From positions 1 through 26,100 of the forward strand of contig JAIPEV010000002.1 in assembly GCA_021736965.1 (NCBI GenBank): a DNA stretch of 26,100 bases. The letters are read 5' to 3'. Made by a program: the position numbers and the translations under genes. The notes under the pieces were generated by a model that was given only the letters and a program-made list of their open reading frames with translations, was not told the DNA's origin and did not search any database. The stretch is from Halanaerobiales bacterium (lineage in GTDB: Bacteria; Bacillota; Halanaerobiia; Halanaerobiales; M55B127). The first letter of the stretch is position 1. Each line of letters opens with the position of its first letter. Shown piece after piece: positions 22,590-26,100 of the stretch.

Positions 22590-23129
22590 ATGAGTGATAG
22601 GTACCTTTCTAATATTATCAAAAAGAATTTTAAAATAATTTTGATCTTCATCCTAGTTATTTTATTGATAGGATTTGTCATTAAAAATATTGGTGAAATT
22701 CCCTATGAAGATCAACACCTTATGAATACAACCACCCCGGTTCAATTTGAAATAAAGGGAAATGAAATTAGAGGTTTTATTTACCTTTCATATTGGGTAC
22801 AAGCTGATTCAAATAAAACTAATCAGATGAACTCGACTGAGTTTGGAAATTTCTTGCTTGAAAATGGTTATATTGACTTAAGAAAATATAAAGATAGTCT
22901 AATTACTACCTTAAAGACCTATAATCCTGATCAAATTAAGGAAAGTTGGATGAATGACTATCAGTTTTTCAAAAAAAGAAATGTTTACTTTATAGATAAT
23001 GATAATAAGTTGATGAATACTATGAAAAAACAAGAGATAGATATTAATTTAAATTATCACTTAAAAAAAATATTCTTTGTCTATTTGGACAAAGAAAAAT
23101 ATAACGAGTTTATAAAATCTTTAGAATAA
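22590..23129 (+). CDS. Membrane-anchored protein of unknown function
   Basis: This 179-residue protein has a short basic N-terminus, one transmembrane helix (about residues 15-32, IILIFILVILLIGFVI) and a polar domain outside. The domain is rich in Lys, Asn, Tyr and Asp, with no cysteine and no motif that I recognise. The segment VQFEIKGNEIRGFIYLSYWV looks like beta structure, and DLRKYKDSLITTLKTYNPDQIKESW is helical. A strong AAAGGAG lies eight bases before the ATG. It is divergent from galU and convergent with pgm, so it is its own unit. It ends within the paired-repeat region just past its stop codon. An envelope role is suggested only by location. Confidence 0.75.
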   Translation: MSDRYLSNIIKKNFKIILIFILVILLIGFVIKNIGEIPYEDQHLMNTTTPVQFEIKGNEIRGFIYLSYWVQADSNKTNQMNSTEFGNFLLENGYIDLRKYKDSLITTLKTYNPDQIKESWMNDYQFFKKRNVYFIDNDNKLMNTMKKQEIDINLNYHLKKIFFVYLDKEKYNEFIKSLE

Positions 23130-23157
23130 GATAACAGATGAGGGTTATCTCTCATCT
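23129..23157. repeat. Interlocked complementary repeats between convergent genes
   Basis: Four 7-base words follow in order: AGATAAC (23129-23135), AGATGAG (23136-23142), G, GTTATCT (23144-23150), CTCATCT (23151-23157). The first pairs exactly with the third and the second with the fourth. Only one pairing can form fully at a time, so this is a two-state element. No T run follows on either strand, so it is not a standard terminator, although it lies where one is expected for both converging genes. Confidence 0.5.
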
Positions 23158-23167
23158 AATTTGATAG

Positions 23168-24901
23168 TTATTGATCTATTATTTTTTCAACCTCTTTTGA
23201 AAACTTTTCTTTTACGGTTTGTAATTTATGATAAGCCTTTTTATTTGACTGGTCATTAACAGCAAAATATACCTTTAGTTTAGGTTCAGTACCAGAAGGT
23301 CTGATCGTTATCAAACTATTATCTTCTAATTTATACTGTAATACATTTGAACTTGGTAAGTTAATCTCTTTTTTGGTATCATCGATAAGATTATACTTTA
23401 TACTTTCCTTATAGTCTTTCCAGATCATTACTTTTTTTCCAGCAATCTGTTCTAAGCTGTTTTCTCTAAAATATTTTAATGTGTTATTAATCTTTACCTG
23501 TCCTTCTTTTCCTTCTCTTTTAATTGCAATTAAATCTTCTTTATAATAACCATAATCTTCATATATTTCTATTAATCTCTGGTAAAGAGTTTTGCCTTTT
23601 TTCTTATAGTAAAGTGCCATAATTGCTGTCAAACCACAGGCAATTACAGCGTCTTTATCTCTTGCATAGTCTCCAATTAGATATCCATTACTTTCTTCAA
23701 ATCCTAATATAAACTGGTTGTTCTTATCCTCTTCAAACTTAGTAATAAGTTCACCAATATATTTAAACCCGGTGAGTACATCCATAACCTTAATACCATA
23801 TTTACCAGCAATCTCTTTAATTATTTCAGTTGTCACAATTGTTTTTATTATAACTCCATTCTCAGGATATTTAGCATTGTTTAATAAAAAATCAGCCATA
23901 AGAGTACCAATTTGATTTCCGTTTAAACTTATATATTCTCCTTGATCATCTTTAACAATTACACCCATTCTATCTCCATCAGGATCTGTACCCATTATTA
24001 AATCAGAGTCAAGACCGTTTGCTAAAGCAATCGCCATTTCAAAAGCAGAATATTCTTCTGGGTTTGGGCTTTCTACAGTCGAAAAGTTCGGATCAAATAC
24101 AGCCTGTTTTTCAACAATAGATAGTTGATTAAATCCTGATTCTTTAAGTAGTCTCTTTGTTAATTTATATGCACTTCCATGTAATGGAGTATATACTATA
24201 TTTAGTTTATCTCCGTCATTTTTTGCTAAATCTATATAGGGAAGTGTCTCAATCAAAGTATGGATATATTTACTGTCAATATCTTCTCCGATATAGTTTA
24301 ATAATCCTTTTTTTAATGCTTCTTTTTTTGAAATAGTTTTCGCCATCAAATAGTTATCTATCTCATTAATCTCAGCAATTATCTTTTTAGCTTTTTCAGG
24401 TACTGCCTGACAACCATCCGGACCATATACCTTATACCCATTATATTCAGGAGGATTATGGCTTGCTGTTATTACAATTCCTCCAGATGCATTTAACTTT
24501 CGAACTGCATAAGATAATTCAGGAGTAGGTCGTAAACTGTCAAAGAGGTATGTCTTAATTCCATTTGCCCCTAATACTAAAGCAGCTTCTAAGGCAAACT
24601 CGGATGATTTGTGCCGGTTATCATAGGCTATAACAACACCAGATTTTTTACCCTTTTCTTCAAAATAATTTATTATATAGTTGGCAAAACCTTGAGTAGC
24701 TCTTCTTATCGTATATTTATTAATTCTGTTAGTTCCTGCTCCTATTTTGCTTCTCATCCCACCAGTACCAAATTCGAGGTCTTTATAAAAACGATCTTCG
24801 ATTTCTTTTTCATCATCTTTTATTGTTTTAAGTTCATTTCGAATTTCCTCATCGAAATATTCACTCTTTAACCACTTTTTATATCTTTTCATAAAATCCA
24901 T
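23168..24901 (-). CDS. pgcA: Phosphoglucomutase (PgcA-type alpha-phosphohexomutase)
   Basis: The 577-residue enzyme interconverts glucose-6-phosphate and glucose-1-phosphate. FGTGGMRSKIGAGTNRIN near residue 45 and ITASHNPPEYNGYKVYGPDG with the phosphorylated Ser near residue 145 open the active site. GTDPDGDRMGVIV near 305 is the metal-binding loop, GFEESNGYL near 400 is the sugar-binding loop, and TIRPSGTEPKLKVYF near 540 is the phosphate-binding loop. The length agrees with the Bacillus PgcA class. The ATG at 24899-24901 has AGAGGTG ten bases upstream and is preferred over the internal Met4. It supplies glucose-1-phosphate to GalU. Confidence 0.95.
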   Translation of the reverse strand: MDFMKRYKKWLKSEYFDEEIRNELKTIKDDEKEIEDRFYKDLEFGTGGMRSKIGAGTNRINKYTIRRATQGFANYIINYFEEKGKKSGVVIAYDNRHKSSEFALEAALVLGANGIKTYLFDSLRPTPELSYAVRKLNASGGIVITASHNPPEYNGYKVYGPDGCQAVPEKAKKIIAEINEIDNYLMAKTISKKEALKKGLLNYIGEDIDSKYIHTLIETLPYIDLAKNDGDKLNIVYTPLHGSAYKLTKRLLKESGFNQLSIVEKQAVFDPNFSTVESPNPEEYSAFEMAIALANGLDSDLIMGTDPDGDRMGVIVKDDQGEYISLNGNQIGTLMADFLLNNAKYPENGVIIKTIVTTEIIKEIAGKYGIKVMDVLTGFKYIGELITKFEEDKNNQFILGFEESNGYLIGDYARDKDAVIACGLTAIMALYYKKKGKTLYQRLIEIYEDYGYYKEDLIAIKREGKEGQVKINNTLKYFRENSLEQIAGKKVMIWKDYKESIKYNLIDDTKKEINLPSSNVLQYKLEDNSLITIRPSGTEPKLKVYFAVNDQSNKKAYHKLQTVKEKFSKEVEKIIDQ

Positions 24902-24952
24902 TATTAATTTACACCTCTCTGGTTGGTAAATTTAAACACTCTTAATCTATAC

Positions 24953-24981
24953 TATTTCAATTTCAAAGTAAAAAATCCTTT
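24953..24981 (-). promoter_or_regulatory. Sigma-H-like promoter candidate for pgcA, one mismatch
   Basis: On the minus strand AAAGGATTT (24973-24981), 11 bp, ATTGAAATA (24953-24961). It fits the sigma-H consensus except A for T in GAAT. The start would be near 24946, about 45 nt before the ATG. Modest support only. Confidence 0.3.
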
Positions 24982-25033
24982 TTTTAATAATTTATAAAAA
25001 AACCTTATATATTAAGCCCCAGTATGAAAAGAA

Positions 25034-25096
25034 TCAACCAGCCTTTAAAATCCCGTCAAACATTGGGAGAGTTAGAAGTTTAAAAAAGCTGATTGA
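25034..25096 (-). repeat. Long imperfect inverted repeat in the gap after the DegT aminotransferase
   Basis: The 302-bp gap between pgcA and the aminotransferase holds a patch visibly richer in G and C than its surroundings. In the minus-strand RNA, positions 25096-25088 pair with 25042-25034 over 9 bp with one G-U, then four further pairs inside. TCCC and GGGA can close an inner loop (25051-25054 with 25065-25068). TTCTTTTC follows, a poor U tract. It may end the aminotransferase transcript or be a remnant of a small mobile repeat. The rest of the gap shows only the sigma-H-like site already listed. Confidence 0.4.
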
Positions 25097-25203
25097 AAAT
25101 ATTAACTTATTTATAGTTTTTTAATAAGTATCTATTTAATTATTATTTACCTTGTTGAGATAGTTCTTTCATATATATTATTTATATATAAGTACATAGT
25201 ATT

Positions 25204-26100
25204 TTAATCAAATTTTCTGAATTTATCGATTATATATTCAATATCGTTTTCTGATAAAGCAGGATGAACAGGTAATGAAACTACTTGATCACATAGTTTT
25301 TGAGTGACTGGACAGTTTATATTTTTATAACCTAACTTTTTATATAAGGACTGTTCATAGGCTGGTATCGGATAATGAATTCCAAAACCAATTTCATTTT
25401 CTTTTAAGTATTTTAATAATTTAACTCTGTTATCAGTTTTTATAGTATATTGATGAAATACATGTTTTCTATCCTCAGGAATAAAAGGAGTTTCAAGCCA
25501 ACTTAGATCACTTAAACCTCTTGTTAACTTATTGGCATTTTGTATTCTCTGGGAATTAAACTGATCAAGCTTTTTAAACTGCATAAGACCGATTGCTGCA
25601 GAAATATTAGTCATTCTATAGTTATATCCTAATATATCATGGTGATACTTGTTAGAAGAACCATGGTTAATTAATAATCTAGACTTTTCCATTATATCAT
25701 GATCATCAGTTATTATCATCCCACCTTCACTTGTTGTAATATTTTTGGTGGGATAAAAACTAAAAGCTGAGACATCTCCAAATGAACCTACTTTCTGATT
25801 ATTATATTCAGCTCCATGTGCTTGAGCACTATCCTCTATCAATAAAATATTGTGTTCATTTACAATTTCTATAATCTCATCCATGTCACATGGTAAGCCA
25901 AACAAATGCACTATTAACAAAGCTTTAGTTTCGGGATGTTTTTTTAATAGTTCTCTGACTGAGTCGGGATCAATGTTAAAGGTATCTGGCTTTACATCAG
26001 CAAAGAGTGGAACTGCTTTTGAGTATAATAAGCAGTTACTGCTTGCAATAAATGTAAAAGGAGTTGTTATTACCTTATCACCTTCTTGGATATTAAGAGC
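25204..26100 (-). CDS. DegT/DnrJ/EryC1 family sugar aminotransferase (N-terminus beyond window)
   Basis: The frame is open to the right edge, giving 298 C-terminal residues; the ORF beginning near 25920 is only an internal start. It reads ALNIQEGDKVITTPFTFIAS (the family's T-P-x-T-F-x-A motif), then LFADVKPDTFNIDP, LLIEDSAQAHGAEYNNQKVGSFGDVSAFSFYPTKNITTSEGGMI with the PLP Lys in PTKN, LGYNYRMTNISAAIGLMQ and IHYPIPAYEQ. These PLP enzymes aminate keto-sugar nucleotides used for surface polysaccharide or protein glycans. Which sugar is made cannot be told. It fits the sugar-nucleotide genes that follow. About 60-70 residues are missing from the N-terminus. Confidence 0.93.
   Translation of the reverse strand, partial: ALNIQEGDKVITTPFTFIASSNCLLYSKAVPLFADVKPDTFNIDPDSVRELLKKHPETKALLIVHLFGLPCDMDEIIEIVNEHNILLIEDSAQAHGAEYNNQKVGSFGDVSAFSFYPTKNITTSEGGMIITDDHDIMEKSRLLINHGSSNKYHHDILGYNYRMTNISAAIGLMQFKKLDQFNSQRIQNANKLTRGLSDLSWLETPFIPEDRKHVFHQYTIKTDNRVKLLKYLKENEIGFGIHYPIPAYEQSLYKKLGYKNINCPVTQKLCDQVVSLPVHPALSENDIEYIIDKFRKFD

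Noticed and set aside
25024..25083. 20-codon plus-strand ORF beginning MKRINQPLKSRQT
   Set aside because: No ribosome site, very short, and it lies inside the imperfect palindrome, which explains its composition better. I could not tie it to a known transposase.

Overview
The window looks like a chromosome segment from a low-GC, anaerobic, diderm member of the Firmicutes, most likely the order Halanaerobiales. The base composition is strongly AT-rich, Shine-Dalgarno sites are strong (AGGAGG-type), and Firmicutes-type genes are present (sigH, long-form hpf, RF2 with a programmed frameshift, csaB). Two secreted proteins look like outer-membrane beta-barrels, each with a signal peptide and a C-terminal Phe. 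The order-level call is inference; no rRNA or tRNA is present to confirm it. Nearly every gene is on the minus strand, so the biological reading order runs from high to low coordinates.

Right end (about 20.2-26.1 kb): a DegT-type sugar aminotransferase cut by the window edge, a phosphoglucomutase, a UTP-glucose-1-phosphate uridylyltransferase (galU) and a TraF/FadL-like outer-membrane protein. This is a sugar-nucleotide and envelope neighbourhood. A small membrane-anchored protein of unknown function sits on the plus strand between galU and the mutase. Next comes a PlsY-type acyltransferase, an alkaline-phosphatase-superfamily protein (ATGA overlap) and a D-2-hydroxyacid dehydrogenase. The dehydrogenase overlaps tail to tail with a plus-strand radical SAM enzyme that has a C-terminal helix-hairpin-helix.

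Middle (12.2-15.3 kb): a class-III aminotransferase, two overlapping XdhC-family genes with no molybdenum hydroxylase nearby, and a short SsbB-like single-strand binding protein. Between 10.9 and 12.3 kb lies an irregular zone. It holds a MotE/MgtE_N-like coiled-coil gene broken by one amber codon, behind a perfect sigma-H-type promoter, and a decayed IS200/IS605 transposase with its right-end hairpin. A second, degenerate copy of that end lies directly in front of a SPOR-phosphodiester glycosidase gene, whose Shine-Dalgarno site appears displaced.

Left end (0-10.9 kb): the glycosidase, an outer-membrane-type protein, a 40-residue membrane peptide and sigH form one co-directional unit. They are followed by a cold-shock gene, hpf (with a sigma-H-like promoter), and a secA-prfB-DUF5693-csaB unit behind a clear sigma-A promoter. 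prfB needs a +1 frameshift at an in-frame UGA, so the reading frame must be joined to give the 369-residue protein.

Two themes connect the genes. One is envelope biogenesis: secretion, pyruvylation, outer-membrane proteins, UDP-glucose and phospholipid acylation. The other is a possible local sigma-H circuit: sigH itself, a strong sigma-H promoter match before the motE-like gene, a good one before hpf, and weaker ones before pgm and the plus-strand membrane protein. No CRISPR array, tRNA, rRNA or intact mobile element was seen.
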